A stretch of 64,000 nucleotides of DNA, taken from positions 2,480,001-2,544,000 of the forward strand of contig NC_044010.1 of the NCBI RefSeq assembly GCF_900496995.4. The letters are read 5' to 3'. Source of the stretch: Aquila chrysaetos chrysaetos. Its lineage: Eukaryota; Chordata; Aves; Accipitriformes; Accipitridae. The notes beneath the pieces are model-generated. The model worked only from the letters and a program-made list of their open reading frames with translations. It did not search any database and was not told where the DNA came from. Shown here in pieces: positions 1-13,681 of this stretch (its first letter is position 1; every line of letters begins with the position of its first letter). A program made the translations under genes and the position numbers.

Positions 1-3000
1 CAGACCAATAATCTGAGAAGGCGCTAGATATTTTTACCCGGAGGAGGAAAGGACAGGAGAAGTCGGATGTTCATATTTGTTTGGGAATTGATAATAGAGA
101 AGTGCAGTACCTCCTTGCATCCCTTCGGCTCTGAGGCAGACAATGTTAGGATCACTTTCTGCTCCCTGCTGAAAGAGGGGAAGGTCAGAAGTTACCTATG
201 TGGGAGTTTTAGAGCAGCAAAAGTTTGTCGGGAGGGAGATCTGAAGTGCGGAAGTGGGGGGGAAGAGAGAAGCTGTCTATGCATAGAAGAATTGCTCGGT
301 ATTTGGAGACTCTTGGACTTGAAGACCTGAGAGCGGAGAAGCACGGCATTGAAATGGGGTAACTATGCTTTGACACAAATACACATTGAATTAATTTGTT
401 ATGGGGAGGAAATGAAATGAGGCTTTATAAAAAATAGAGCCAAAAACATTTCCACAACACTGTCACTAGGTGACTAAGATGAAGATATTTGGATTTTCCT
501 GGGGGCAGAGTAATTTTTTAAAAATGGGTTGAAAATACCATGCTGCATGGTAAGATCTTGATGCATGAAGTACTTCCTGAGCTCACTTGGCCTTCTTCCT
601 CCCTCTCCCTATTCTTTTCCAGGCTCCATGTGATTTTTGGCCCTTAGCAGACTAGAATCTTGATCCCTGAAAAAAATTCCTATTTCCACCATCTGAACAT
701 TGTATTTATTCTCTCTTTGAGAGTATGGGGTGAGACCCAGGGTAGCAGTTGAAGGCTTGTGAAAGTTTTCTCTACATGGCACTTGGAATTTCTTGTCAGT
801 AAAGATCACAAATTAGGTTGAAAATTGCAATTAAAGGAGATTTGTTTGTTTTTAGCTCTTTTAGCACAAATTTTTATTTGAGAACAATTCATTCTTACTG
901 AAAATTGGGGAAATGGGGGTGGAAGAACCTTTTTGTGCTTGATAAGTTAGGTGCTTGCAATGATTGTTGCCTTAGAAGTATTTGAAGGTAAGTGCGTAAA
1001 CCTGATAGCATGTTCTGTTAATTTTTCACAGTATGTTATTTATATAATGCATGATTTTAACACCTCAAAAGAAAAAAAAGAAAACAACCCTGGGACTGAA
1101 ATCCAAAGTATAGGCAGGAGACCCGTAATGACCTGCCATTTTTTCATTACTAATCTGATGGACACAGGCATTTGTAAGGAAAGGTGTTTCAGTGACCTAT
1201 AGAAATAGTTTGCCTGAAGCAGAGAAATACCTTTCTCCTGATATGTCAATTCTATAGTTTGTTACCTAATTTAAGTACGAGAAGTGCCCCTGAGCTATAT
1301 AGATTTATGTAAATAAGGCACTTTGTGAACCCAGCATCACTTCTGTTTTGAATTTGAAGGTAAGCCTCTGTTCTTACCTAAGCATCACCAAGTACTTCAT
1401 GAACACTAATTAGCGAAGGTTCGTGATCTCCTGGGAGGCAAGTAAGGGTTGTAATTGTTATATCGAGGGACACTGAGGGTATGGAAAGCAGCAGTAATTT
1501 ATAAGGTGTCTCAGGGTATCGGTAATAGAGACACAACACTGATTTTGAGCTGAGTTGTTTCAAACTAGTGAAGTACTTCTGCTTTGCAGTCATGGTTCAA
1601 AATCTGAAGTTCTTCTGAGCTTGCTTGGCTAATAAGGAAAAGTGGTTAGACCAGCAATGGAGAGTTAGGATTTCTGGCAGCTCTTTATCTGCTCTATGAT
1701 CGCAGGCAAGTCGTTTCCTCTTTCACCTGACTTTGATGCACCTGGGATAGACAGATATAATATCTAAGCCTTTACCTCATGAGGTGCTCTGAAGCAGCAA
1801 AGTGTTACGGGCTTCTAAGTGATGTATGTATGGCTGCTTTTCTGTCCTAGACAACTATATTTTTTCCTGATATTTTAAGTTTAAAAATTCTGTCAGCTGG
1901 GCACAGTGATTCCTGCTCTCTGTATCCAGCTGCAGATTGAGATAGCTTCTGATTTTCTTGGGAAAGCTTATTTTTATTTGACACTTGTTGAAATTACCTC
2001 ACTGCCTCCCCCTTGCACTTGCATAATCAGATAGTTGAGATACTTCATGATTGTACTGCTACTTTAGCTTTAGGGTTGGGTTTTGGGGTTTTGTTTTGGG
2101 GTTTTTTTTGAGATCAGAGTTGAGCCTAAATTTGAGGTCTATAGTACAACTCAAAGAACAGGTTTCTGCTGGGAGAACTGTGAGGCTATTATGGCATAAC
2201 TTCTTCTTGCATGTGAAGACCGGCCAGTCTTTTGTACAGTGGTCTGGTTTTCTAGGTTGAAACAGAGTGAATTATCCAAATATAATGAAGAAACCTTGAC
2301 TGCAAGATGCTGTGTATTTTTTCGTTATAAAGGAGAGAGGCAAGGAGGGTCTGAAGTATGTCTTGGGGAATTATGATGCATGCCAGGGAAACCTATTCAC
2401 ACTGAGATGCATTTGAATCGCAAGGCTTGAGTGAAGTCTTCTCTTAATTCTGACTCTAAAATTGCTTAGCTTTCTTCTGTACATCACTGTGCCCTTCTAC
2501 AGTCCAGCACACAGCTGGGGGTAACTTCCAGCAGGGTATCAGGTGTCATGCAAATACATGTTTTCAGTAGTAAGTGGGGCTAAAGAAGATCAGGGGGGCT
2601 CAGAAGCAAATTGGTAGGACTTTTGGCATGCTAGGCTTGCACTTATCCTTCTGGTTTTCTGACAAGTGAAGCAGAGTACATTTACAGCCCACAGATCTTC
2701 TAGATAATTGAAAACATACCGGTCTGCCCACAAGAACTAGACTAACTTGTGCGCCTAGCAAGACAGCTCATCTGTTTTTGAAAAAAAACAAACCAACCCC
2801 AAAACCCAAAACACTGGAGAAGCTCTTTAGGCTTTGGAGTTGAATCGAAGCAAAGCCACACCCTTCAGGTCTACAGCTTTCATAGCTCTGGTTTGGTTTT
2901 ATTTTATGAGTGGATTATCCTGTCTAGACTCCTGCTTTGACTTGGAAGCCAAAAGAGAAGCAATAAAGCTAGTTGGCTGCTTAGTGGGTGACAAACCTTC

Positions 3001-6000
3001 TCTGAAGTTCTCTAATTTGTTAGGGCACTTTTCTCCCCCGTGCTCCCTCTCCTGACTGTTTGATGATACCTCAGTAAGTTTTGCGAGTTGCAGATAGAGC
3101 TCTGCTAAATTTAGCGTGCCAGATGCCTTCAATAAGCCTGAGCCCAGCTATCAGTTACGCCGAGATCTGTTTCAGTCAGGCATATCCCTCTGGGGAGAGA
3201 CTTGCACTATTTAAAGTTGAATGAGACTGAGATTCTTACAGCATTAAGAAACTTGGAATTCCCCCTTTTTCTCCCTGATGTTGGTTCTAAACTAGAGTTC
3301 AACACTTGCTATTCCCTGGGACTGAATTTGTGTTTCCTCTTGAACTGTAACTCTGGAAATTGGCTTCCTCTTGAGCTATCATTCTGTATAGCAGTTGTCC
3401 TTCGGTATATGTTGAGAGGCAAAAGGCAGCCTTAGCATAACCAAACACTAATGTCTCGTTTAGCCTGTTACTTCCACCAGTATAAATTTAAGACATTATA
3501 GGAAGAATAGTGTTCAAATCACAGCCCTGTATAGGCTGCAGATAGAGAGGAATGCAGCTGCGGCAGGACTAATTGGATTGCTTTTGGTCCTACAAAAAGT
3601 GTGAGGGTTTTTTTTCTAGCAAGTGCCTGAAGGATCTTAGGGCACTGGCATGCAAGAGCAGGAGTGTTAATGCTGATGTTCTGGGCGTGCATCCAGTTTC
3701 AGTAACTGCTGCATGTCACCTCACTAAAGTCCCACTTCCATTCGGATTTTGTGGATCACTCTTCACTTCCGCTCTTACATTGCTGGGCAGCGTTGCTGTG
3801 TGCTTTTAATGAACAGCAGCCTTACACACCAGAAACTGGTTCCCTTCGCCAGTGAAGTCTCAGTGTGTTTTTTTTTATCCCCAGTAGCTGAGTCGCTGTA
3901 TGTTGCAGTTGTAAGAAATGCAAATGTAGTCCCAGGATATGTCAGGAAAGTGCTTCTGGTAGAGATGGGAGAAACTTATTGCCATTGTACAAGGCAATAG
4001 TAAGTATTTGGGGTGCTGTAAGCAGTTTGTGTTTAAGGAAAATTAATCTGAAGGAATGGAAGGAAGAGCTGGTATGACAATAGTTGGGATTAAGAGCCAG
4101 TCTTAGAGGAGGAGGCCAGGAGCTTGGTTTTAGTTAGAAGAAGGAAAAGTATAAAGAGGTCATTGTAGCCCTCTGAAAAGGCATGTAGGATAGGCTGTAT
4201 TGGTAGCTATCAACTACTGAAGCTAATGAGCAACAAAAGACAGCGTGTGGGTAGACTTGAGTACGTTTAGGATGGAAATCGGAAGAAAGCCTAAATAGGA
4301 GAATAATGGTAGCTTGGGAACAGCCTTGCAATGGAAGATGTGTAAGTGGCTTCAGAGGGCTGGTATGCCATCTAGGAAAGGGTATGGATTTGTAGAACAC
4401 TGTAGTAATAAGAGGCCTGACATGATGAGCCAAGTCCCTCATTTCTCCGTATTAAAAACAGTTGCTTGGGATGGGGTGGCTGACTTGGTCCAGAAGCTTT
4501 GACACCTAAGATGAGTATAGTTGACTGTTGTGTGGTCCATGGAGTGCTATTTGAGATGTTGGATGCTGGTAATAAGTCTGTATCTTCCTAGGAATATTAC
4601 TGGAATAATAGAATAAAATAATCTGTTAAGGAAGGGCGTGTCCCTTCTGGGCACTTCAGGCTCTTTATACATCTTAATGTTCTCTCATATGCTAATTTGA
4701 GCTCATGATTTAACTTTTTTCTTTGCAACAGCAGAGGATAGGTATTTCTGGTACAGCCTGTACTGAGCTGGAATGCACAGGACTGTCCTAGTCAGACCTT
4801 AGCTGATACAGTAAACTTAGCGTTACTGATTTGGCTAAGAGGTAACTTGAAGAAGCAGGTCTACTTGTAAATAGCTATTAAAAAACAAACAAACAAAACA
4901 AACCCCAAAGCTATTTCTATTACTCCAATGAAAAGAAAGGAGTGACCATTCTGTGTCCTTTGTTACAGGTGCTTTGTCTTGGATCTTTTGAGGCTGGGGT
5001 AGTTTTAAGTCCTTAGGTTCAAAGCGCATGTTGTTCCGTAAATGATAAGGTGTAGCACAAAAATCATCTCTACGCAGAATGATCCCTGTGCTCCTCTTGC
5101 ATGGTACTTCCAGTTCAAACTGGGGTAGGCTGGCACTTGTGCTCAAGAACCGACCGGTTCTGCCTCTGGCAATTTTTTTCTCTTCTTTACGCTGGCAGAA
5201 GACTTGTGTGGTGAACCCAGTCAGGGGACTGATGTGGGTTAAAACTAAACTTTCCTTTTTTTGGCTAGGTTAGTTTTAATTGGGGTTGGTTCACCACATT
5301 GTTGCACAAATGTCTGTGCCAGCAAGAGCATGGAAATGAGTGGCTCCGGGACAGCAAGACTGCTGCTTTCAGCAGCAGTGCCAGCTTTCCCCTGTTTTTA
5401 CTCCAGGCCCTAGTGGCACTTCTGCTGCGCTGTCCTCGGGCAAAGTGATGAACTCTCATGATGTGGGTCGTCTTTTCCATGTCCTCATTTAGTTTACTTA
5501 CTAAATGTTTTTGTGTGTAATAGATGTGGTGCTGATTTAATCAGCTAGTGCTATACATTAAAGTAATTTATGGTTTGAGTACATACTATTGAAACAGACT
5601 CATTTAGCATATTGATTTATGCTTCCTGCAGTGTTTCTCAAACTTTTTTCGTATCATCCTCCAGGCTAAATTACCGGCCCTGGTGCAACTCTCAAGCAAT
5701 GAGGAAACAGCTAGTGATGGAGCACAGGAGGCAGGCAGGAGATGGCAGGAGGCAGCAATGATTGTGGCAAGTGGTGAGAGATAGGAGGTGAGCCCAAGGG
5801 CTCTAGGAGATCTGTCAACAGCACCTTTTAGCCACCTACTATTGGAACTTGTTTCTCTGGCCTAATGCCAGCCTCGGAGGTGATGTCTTGGCTCAGCAGC
5901 TATGAGCAGCCTTAGGCTCTGCTTCTGCACTTATTTATTCCCTGTCTGAAACCTTCTTGGTGAAGGTCTGTCTTCTGGCCATGGTCCCTTTCTCAGCCAT

Positions 6001-9000
6001 CTTGTCCTGGCTGCCCCTGACAAAATATCTTTGTCCTGTTGCACCGTCATCGAAATACTCCATAGTGACTGTCTTCTAATGCCTGATTTTTTGCTTCATT
6101 AGTAACTAATTAATTTTAAAATAATATTAGAAAACACACTACCTGATAATAGTCTATGTCAGAGATTTTTTGGTCAGGTATAAAGAGGGACTTGCTCTAG
6201 AACGACTGTGCCGTCAGCTCATTATAAGCATTCATGCTAGCGTTACTGATCTACTGAAGCTTGGATCTACTAATAACAAAAAAAGTATCACCAAGGTTAA
6301 TATACTACTAAATCTTTTGGACAAGAAGTCTAGGCTTTCAGGGGACTGAGTGTGAATGTGAGGTTTTTCTCTTCCCTTACTCACCTTCTGCTCTGCAGCT
6401 AATCTGGTCTAACTACGCAGTTGAGACCTGCTCCCTTTGGTTTCTACTCCAACGCAGACTGCAGCAAAAGAGGCTGCTGGGTCTTCTCTTTACTCCTAGT
6501 GTAAGATTACTGAGGTGCTCTACTCCAGCAAAACTCTCTCCCCGACACAAGTACACCTGGGAATCCACATGCCACAGTTTTATTCCTACCCGTTGTGAGG
6601 AAAAGGTAGCAGCACTGCTGGCTGGGGTTAGAAAAGGGCACAACTTGCCTTCTGCGTGCCTGAAGAAGCCCTGCCATGCTAGGCTGAACAGCTGTGCTAA
6701 GCTGGGCGTAAAACAAGTATTACAGTTACCCCACCATCTAACAACTTTGATCGTGTGCTTGTTTACAATGGGAATACTTCTGTGCTGTGAGGAGATCATC
6801 CTTATTAGCTCAGTACTTAGTTTATGTTGGAATATAATTATCAAAGGGGCTTGCACAAGTGGTGATATATGAAGAAAGGAATCTTAATATTGAGAGCAAA
6901 AATAATCTACAGGATGGAAAAGGCTGTGAAACAAAGGGCTGGTGGCAGTAGGAGTCATGGGAAAGAGATACTGCAGACTATTTCAGCACAATGTAGTGGT
7001 TTATAGCTAGAAACTTTAGAAATACATCCCATTGCTGTTGCTTGTAGTATGCCTGGGTATCTTGACGTGGATGAGATGCAAGAATATGGAGACTGTTGGA
7101 TGTGGATGAGCTGCAAGAATACGGAGACTGTTGTTTCTTCTGTTGTTCTTGGGATCACTGTTGGAGAACATACTGTCCAGTTCTAGTGAGATGTCTCTTG
7201 AGATTGCTGTACAATCGGGCAGAGCTTAGGGGCAAACTACAAGGATTCGTTGCTTAGCAATTGCCCTTGCAGAGAGAGAGGAAAAAGATCGACATGTTCA
7301 TTGTGGTAGGTGGAAGATAGATGAGGAGCTGCCTGGAACAATTTGCAAGAACCCATACTGGCATGAGATGCTTGACACTGGGGGCCTTTTAATCTCTTTG
7401 GTAAATGTGTGACAAAAGGTTAGACTTTGAAGTCAGCAAAATTCAATATGTAAATGTCATCCATTAATTCTAAATAGTAACTGGAACATATTAATCTGAT
7501 GAAAAATTACAAAATCATCAATAGTCCATTAGTTAATGCTAGATGGTTCTCTAAAAGGTAGGCCCTACTTAAAAATTGTTTAGCTTCTGTAGGGCTCACT
7601 AGGGAGATTGTCTGATCTGTGTCATACCAGAGAGTGGGCAATGGTGATCGTTGATATCTTTGCAGAACTGAAGACTATTGTTTGCTGTAAAAGAAAAGGA
7701 GAAAGTGGGTGTGAGGGCAAGTTATGCTTATTGAAGTAAACATTAAAGGCTCTGTTCCTCTAGCTTTTTCTGATAGATTTGCAGGCTGCAGTTCAATGCC
7801 TAGAAAGCATTGTATATTTATCACCCATCAGTGGTAGCGACAACTGAAACTGATATGATATCTGGAGTACTAATCATTTAAGGGGTTTTGATGTATAATC
7901 AAGGTCAGTTAATGAAGCAGAGACAGATTATACTCTGCATTGTTTGGTACAGTTCTTGAAGAAAAAAGTTGGTGGTTGTTATCTCTTCTTTGTTTTACTG
8001 TATTATGTAAGTTAATCTGGGCTGTTGTGTCCTAGACATCAACCTATTTGAAAAAACAAGCTACTAAGGCACAAGAGGCATTGGGGGTGGCATTACTAGA
8101 ACGAACTTGAAGGCCTGGCATACGAGGATCTTAGAAAGCTGCCTTTTTGAAAACAGAATTTGACTTTTTTTTAAAAAAGGCAAGCGGTGTCTTTACCAGT
8201 GTTTGGGCAGAAAACAATCTGGTTGCCTGTACGTATTTGGTAAAACAAGGCTGAGCTGAACCTAGAATTGTGTGTGTTTCTAACTTGACATGCATTGGCT
8301 GTGTACCTGCCTATGTATTCTGGTGACCATTTGGGAAAAGATTTTGGTTGTCTTGGTTTTTTGTTTTCCATTCTTGTAGTCCTCCTTAAACCTGTCTACC
8401 TACACCCAAGAAATTGGCTTGGGCAATATGAACAACTAGTATCTTGGGGTTTTTTGGTTTTGTTGGGGTTTGGGTTTTTTTAATCTGTTTCTTTGTATGT
8501 AGTGTTTCTGTCAGGAAGTTAGCCTTGGAAAGGGGAGAAGCTTGGTCTGTGTCTTCTCAGTATAATTCAGTGCTGGTATTTTAAGGTTGTGATTCTGCTC
8601 TCAGTCAGCAGGAAGATTGACTTCAGTGATGATTATAATGCGGATATCACCTTCAGAGTGGCATGCTTGCATATCAGCAGGCTTAATATGAGTTTGCTGT
8701 GCACCGTATTGTTGCTTTTTAGACACAGATGTCTAGTAATGACTTAGTCTTGGTCTAAGCATAAGCTTTATATTGATAGATGGTAAAATTAAGGCTGTCT
8801 TTGAAGCATGGATAAGGACTTCATTTTCTCGATCTCTATTCTAGCCTCCTGACGCTCCCATCTTTTCTTTGTTGTTAGTTTTGGGTTTCTCCCCCCAGCC
8901 CCCCGTGATCTTGATGATCAGTAAGGAAATTAATGGGTTAAAGTTAAAGCTAATACTTCTACAGAGATTCATGTTCTCCTGTCTCCCACCCAATAGTGCT

Positions 9001-9250
9001 ATGGTACATCAGTGTTAAGTGTGACCTGAGAAACTTCTGGCTGTATGGCACTGACTGAAATTAGGTTTGGGAGTTAAGTCTTCTGTTGGTGGCTGATTTA
9101 ATTGTATGGGTTGGACATGGCAGTTCAAATATGTATTGAACTGATTATTAGGTGGGACAGTTCTCTAAGCATAAATAAAATAATTAATTTTTGGTGTCCT
9201 TAGAAGTTTTGCAGTGTGTCAGATGTTAAGCATGTTTTGATTTGTTCCAG
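1..9250 (+). other. NAA50: NAA50 intron 1, 3' portion
   Basis: There is no coding exon here that I can support. The short first coding exon (ATGAAAGG followed by GT) was not found, so the gene start and its promoter probably lie left of base 1. The sequence is ordinary AT-rich intron. It has a GT-rich low-complexity tract at about 2078-2113, A/C-rich tracts at about 2778-2812 and 4878-4909, a 35-bp tandem duplication at 7067, and another T/G tract at about 8446-8480. Scattered ORFs of 60-150 codons on both strands show no recognisable domain. Confidence 0.75.
7067..7133 (+). repeat. 35-bp tandem duplication in NAA50 intron 1
   Basis: Two copies begin at 7067 and 7102, each reading gtggatgag.tgcaagaata.ggagactgttg with two differences. 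This is a simple recent duplication. Confidence 0.85.
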
Positions 9251-9387
9251 TAGCCGGATCGAGCTGGGAGATGTGACGCCACACAACATTAAGCAGCTGA
9301 AGAGGCTAAACCAGGTCATTTTTCCTGTCAGCTACAATGACAAGTTCTACAAGGATGTACTGGAGGTTGGCGAACTAGCCAAATTAG
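9251..9387 (+). CDS. NAA50: NAA50 coding exon 2 (137 nt)
   Basis: The acceptor is tttgttccag at 9241-9250 and the donor is gtacaaat from 9388. The exon opens two bases into the Gly3 codon and encodes S4-R-I-E-L-G through G43-E-L-A-K-L48, then the first base of Ala49. It carries the N-terminal GNAT strand and helix with substrate-pocket residues F27, V29 and Y31. The open frame runs back into the intron without an ATG, so that extension is not coding. Confidence 0.97.
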
Positions 9388-12300
9388 GTACAAATGTTCT
9401 TGCCAGTAATTGTGGGCTACGGTGGCAGAAGTCCTCATCATTGCTATCCATAATGGTTTTGAATAGCAGATCCTTCTATTTTGTTGTTTTACATAACGAA
9501 AAATAACTGTTTGGGAACCTCAAAAAGCCACAGTCCCAACCTCAGAGGGTTTGTGTTCTAAGTAGATTAAATTTTACTGGGAATAGGCCTGTTTTCTGTT
9601 ACAGCAGAAAACTTGAGATATGTGCGCTGCCAGCTTACCTCCTGATGTCATTGCTAGTTGGTTTGAACTGTAATAAGCCACCCACTGTGTCAGAGCACCA
9701 TTGGTAACTTCACTCCAAGAGTTTAGCCACAATGTATATTTTATCTGGATGGGAGAATTAGCAAGAGGGAATGAAGGAAGATACAGGGCATAAATGAAGG
9801 AGTTTATATGTACAGTTTGAGACTTGTGACTGATAACACTTTGTTTCCCTCCCTGGCAGCCTATTTCAATGATATTGCAGTGGGAGCAGTGTGCTGTAGG
9901 GTGGATCACTCCCAGAACCAGAAGAGACTGTACATCATGACACTCGGATGCCTGGCACCCTACCGAAGGCTAGGAATAGGTAAGGAGGTTCTTCTTTTGT
10001 ATCTGAGTCATCAAAGAAAGCAGATTGCTGTGCAGCCTTCTAAATGCTCTTTCAGATTTTTAACCAAGATAGTGCACTTTTAGACCACTGATTTCTTTGG
10101 AATGGACTTTGGGGAAAGAGTATGATTTATGATGTGCTCTTTTTTTCCTGCCTTTCAGAAATGGACTTTTTGTAGAACTCTCTAATTCAGGATTTCAGAT
10201 TATTTTAATCTTAATCACATTATCATGCTGTGATGTAAATACTCCGCTTCTATAGATATGAAAATTGATGCACAGAGATAAGAAATAATTTGTTAGAGGT
10301 AATGACTTGCATACTGGCTGTATACAAGTAGAACACAACACTCCTTCATTGGGTTATCTCTTCACTCTTCTAAATGTAGGGGGTTTTTCTATTTATTTTG
10401 TCTTTATCACTACTGATTATTGCTGCTCAAGGGTAGTACCTGCTTTCTGTCTATACTGCATTTAGTTCTTTTCTCCATGTTGCAAATCCATAGGCCAGAT
10501 TAATCAAGACCTGGTAGTTACGTGTTTGCTTTGACAAACTGGAATGAAAAGATAACTTTATTTTAAATTATTTCACCAAGTCTTTATTAGAAAAACTTAG
10601 CAATGCTCTCACTGCTTCAACAATTGTTTTGACCATATTTTGAGGTGAGTTTGAGCCCTTGAAGCTAGTATTTAAATAAGCTGCTTTAGACGTATGATTC
10701 TGGGCTGTCGGGTCTCTTTTCTCCAAAGAAACAAGGAATTAAATTTTGCAAGCAGTCAGAAAGATAGTGAAATACTTATACACCATGTTTTATTTGCCTT
10801 TCCTAGTTCTCACAAGCTCTGTCATTTTAGCCTACCTACAGTTAACCTGCCTCTCCTCAAGAAAGCTGTTAGCTAAGTACAGACTCGATTGTGCACTTCT
10901 GGTTTTCTTAAGTATCTCTTTACCTTTTGGCAGGAACTAAAATGTTGAATCATGTCTTAAACATCTGTGAAAAAGATGGCACTTTTGACAACATCTATCT
11001 GTAAGTAAATGAGTTGCACTTGTGCATTTTTGGAGTGATGATAGAGACATATATGGGAGGAAAGGGAGGGAGATCCAGGAGCATTTTTAGTATCTGTTTC
11101 AGTGGGATCATGGGGACATCTTGTAAGTACCAGCAAGAAAGCTAGGGGTCATATTCTGGGTTGCTTGTGTGATGCTGAGAAAACCAAAAGCTTGCTTGCT
11201 TTAGAAGGGCTTCTGCAAATTTGCTGAGTTTGAAAGTAGTTTAGTTACAAAATGATGTTGTATAGCAGAATTACATTGTATGACTAAAAAAAAAAAGGAA
11301 GGAATTTTTTTTGCCATACGGTGTTGTCCTCAGAATAGAAAATACTGCAAGTCTTGCATGCAGTTTTGATGCATTTGTTGTCTGTCTTTTATGACGGTAC
11401 TATATGGGTTAGAACATCAGATCAGAGGTGCTTGCAGGCACTCTAGGTTCACATTCATTAGCAAGGTCCAACTGCTTATTCCCATTCTTGCACTGTGCCA
11501 GGTCAGCTGTTTGTGCAGCAGCACAGTAAACTAGGTCAATGACCTGACCCAGCTGGGGAAGCTGTTTTCAGTTTTGTTTCTGGGTGTTGTTTTTTATTTT
11601 AGTGTGTTTGGGGGGTGGGGGGTTGTCTTGTTGGGTTGTTTTTAAATCAGCTGCATGTCTGCATAAGCACTTGGCATGTTGCAGACATGAGAACAAGCAC
11701 TGGGGTACAGGACAGCGCTGCTTTAAAGAGCACCGCCATCCTAATAGATCCCCATGGAAGCAGAGCCTGAAATCCATAGATGCCAAAGCTTTGCTTCCCC
11801 TTCACTGCTGGCTGCACGCTTCTGCTTTTTCCTGTGCATTGGTGTCTGTGTGATTACCAAGTGAGCTGATGCAGTTTTTGGCCAGATTGCTTCTCTGAGA
11901 CACCTTCTTCCTTGTGCATCACTGCTGGCTTATACCAGTACAAGCACAGTGCACTGGTAGAGATAGTCCCACAGCAGGTATGGTTTGGATGGACTTGCAT
12001 TGCCACAGAACTGCACCCTAAACTCTTGCTGGGACTGTTGAAGATGCTTAGTGAGGAGTGTTTCATACACTGGTATCACTAGATGGAGTGAGTTTCTCCT
12101 CCAGCGTAGTCCACCTCTGCCAAGGAGGTGCAACGTCTTCCAAGTCCTCTATTGTTGTAGCTTTGTGCCATCTCTGTAAGAGGAATAGGTGTTTTAGAGA
12201 GGAGTCTGAGTAAAGCTGCTTTTGGCTTGTATTCCTGCTCTCCTGCTGCAGAAGAAGTGGTAATGAACCCTGTGATACCTCCTAGTTGGCACAGGCTTTC

Positions 12301-13681
12301 CTTTTTGATTTTGCATGTTACTGTGTGCACAGTGAAGGAACTGTTTGCTGCTTTTAATGCAAAAACCAAATCCTTCATAATCCTTCTTTCCATTCCATCT
12401 CCAATCCCAGGATTCTGGGGTGACAATAAATAGCCCCAAAAGGTGGGCATAACAAAGTTCTTTTAGTGGCCCATTGATTTCATTACTATGTCTGTTGGTT
12501 GTGCATCTTCTATCTGAATGTATTGTGCAGCTTAGCACCCAATTTGATATCAGGGCCTAAATTTGTCATTATTATAAAGTTCCCTTTCAGCTATTTGGTG
12601 CTTATTGGGCTTAACGCTAAGATCTTTTGTTTTGTTCTGTTGTTGCTTCCAGAGTTGCTTTGGTTCTATGGTTATGCAGCATGTTGTCATGACAAAGTGA
12701 TTCATGAGCTTGTGCAGTGTCCACTGAATTTGGGGAGTGTTTAATGAATGCCTTTTGCTGAGCCAAACATCTTTTCTTTTCTTTTTTTTTTTTTTTTTTT
12801 TGATGGAACTTATGCAAATAAATGTCCTAGTCGCTTAGGATGAAGAACTGATGGCTGTTTGTTTTGGAGGCCTTGAAACTCTTGGAATATGATAGCGGGA
12901 TCCGTAAAACTCTGGGGGAGATAGATAAAAGGGGAAAGGACTTTGTAAGTCCGTAGGGCGGCTTTGTGCTACCATTGCTTTTTGTGAGGAGAGAGGGGTA
13001 GTTAGCAGTGAGCAAGCAGTTAAAATCGTATCAAACACCATTGCCAGTTTTGTGTTGCAGCATGTAGGGATAATCACTCCAACAACTGTTTTGGTCATCT
13101 GAGAAGTGTCACTACAGGAAGTTAAAATTGGCTCTGCAGTGAAACTTTGTTATATATTTCCACAAAATATCTGTTGCTTCCAGATTAATAAAAATTGAAA
13201 TTACTGAGCTAGTAATGCTTCAGAGCATCTCTGGTATTGTGTTCCTTAAAAGAGCTTTACTGAGGAGAAACATTTGCCACATGTCAGAATGATTGCCACA
13301 GGCCATCCAGGAGCTGTGTGTTAGCTCAGGATTGATTTGGTAGGACCAAAATTTCCAGTCCTGAACTGACATCATCATTCTTGTCTCTATCTAGATAGCT
13401 CCTTTTCTTATCTTGTCTCTGACTGTTCTGAGTGTGGAGGCAGAGTACTGTACCACAGAAAGTTCTGATACCTGTCTCTCTATCCTCCTTTCTGTCCCAG
13501 GCATGTCCAGATCAGCAATGAGTCCGCAATTGACTTCTACAGAAAGTTTGGCTTTGAGATCATTGAGACGAAGAAAAACTACTACAAGAGGATAGAGCCC
13601 GCAGATGCTCACGTGCTGCAGAAAAACCTCAAAGCCCCTTGTCTTGGCCAGAACGCAGATGTGCAAAAGACCGACAACTGA
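9251..13681 (+). CDS. NAA50: NAA50, N-alpha-acetyltransferase 50 (NatE catalytic subunit), exons 2-5; first exon outside the window
   Basis: Spliced coding region: 9251-9387, 9860-9979, 10934-11000, 13501-13681. With an 8-nt first coding exon (ATGAAAGG in other vertebrates, giving Met-Lys-Gly) the total is 513 nt, 170 residues plus stop. That is one more than the 169 I recall for human; the extra residue falls in the tail, which reads APCLGQ here. The protein is a GNAT-fold enzyme that moves acetyl from acetyl-CoA to the N-terminal Met of nascent chains and also acetylates lysines. It sits with NAA10 and NAA15 at the ribosome. Visible landmarks in human numbering are the substrate-pocket F27-P28-V29 and Y31, autoacetylated K34 and K37, catalytic Y73 and H112, and the acetyl-CoA loop R84-R-L-G-I-G89. 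All are intact. Identity is by near-complete match to the family as I remember it. Every junction is GT-AG and keeps phase. The gene is transcribed toward USF3. Confidence 0.97.
9388..9859 (+). other. NAA50: NAA50 intron 2
   Basis: A 472-bp intron with a GT donor and a pyrimidine-rich tract before CAG. I see nothing else in it. Confidence 0.95.
9860..9979 (+). CDS. NAA50: NAA50 coding exon 3 (120 nt)
   Basis: The acceptor is ccctggcag ending at 9859 and the donor is gtaagg from 9980. It encodes Ala49 through the first base of Gly89. It contains catalytic Y73 (in the run [10 protein letters not shown]) and most of the acetyl-CoA-binding RRLGIG loop, whose last Gly codon is split by the intron. 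Confidence 0.97.
9980..10933 (+). other. NAA50: NAA50 intron 3
   Basis: A 954-bp intron interrupting the Gly89 codon of the acetyl-CoA loop. I see no repeat or coding signal in it. Confidence 0.95.
10934..11000 (+). CDS. NAA50: NAA50 coding exon 4 (67 nt)
   Basis: The acceptor is ccttttggcag ending at 10933 and the donor is gtaagt from 11001. It encodes G89-T-K-M-L-N through I109-Y-L111, with the Leu111 codon split CT|G. This is the helix after the acetyl-CoA loop ([17 protein letters not shown]). Confidence 0.97.
11001..13500 (+). other. NAA50: NAA50 intron 4
   Basis: A 2500-bp intron between Leu111 and His112. It contains a G/T-rich tract at about 11575-11645 and a long T run at about 12782-12801 (the minus-strand side reads as a Lys-rich ORF, which is an artefact of poly-A). 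No coding sequence was recognised. Confidence 0.93.
13501..13681 (+). CDS. NAA50: NAA50 last coding exon (181 nt coding) with stop TGA 13679-13681
   Basis: The acceptor is tctgtcccag ending at 13500. The first base completes Leu111 and the first full codon is the catalytic His112. The C-terminal GNAT segment follows ([20 protein letters not shown]), then the family tail ending NADVQKTDN. The tail reads KAPCLGQ, one residue longer than the human KVPSGQ as I recall it. Confidence 0.97.

Noticed and set aside
9216-9250. Open frame continuing from NAA50 exon 2 back into intron 1
   Set aside because: It has no ATG, and the acceptor ttgttccag plus the family's Met-Lys-Gly-Ser start show that the exon begins at 9251.
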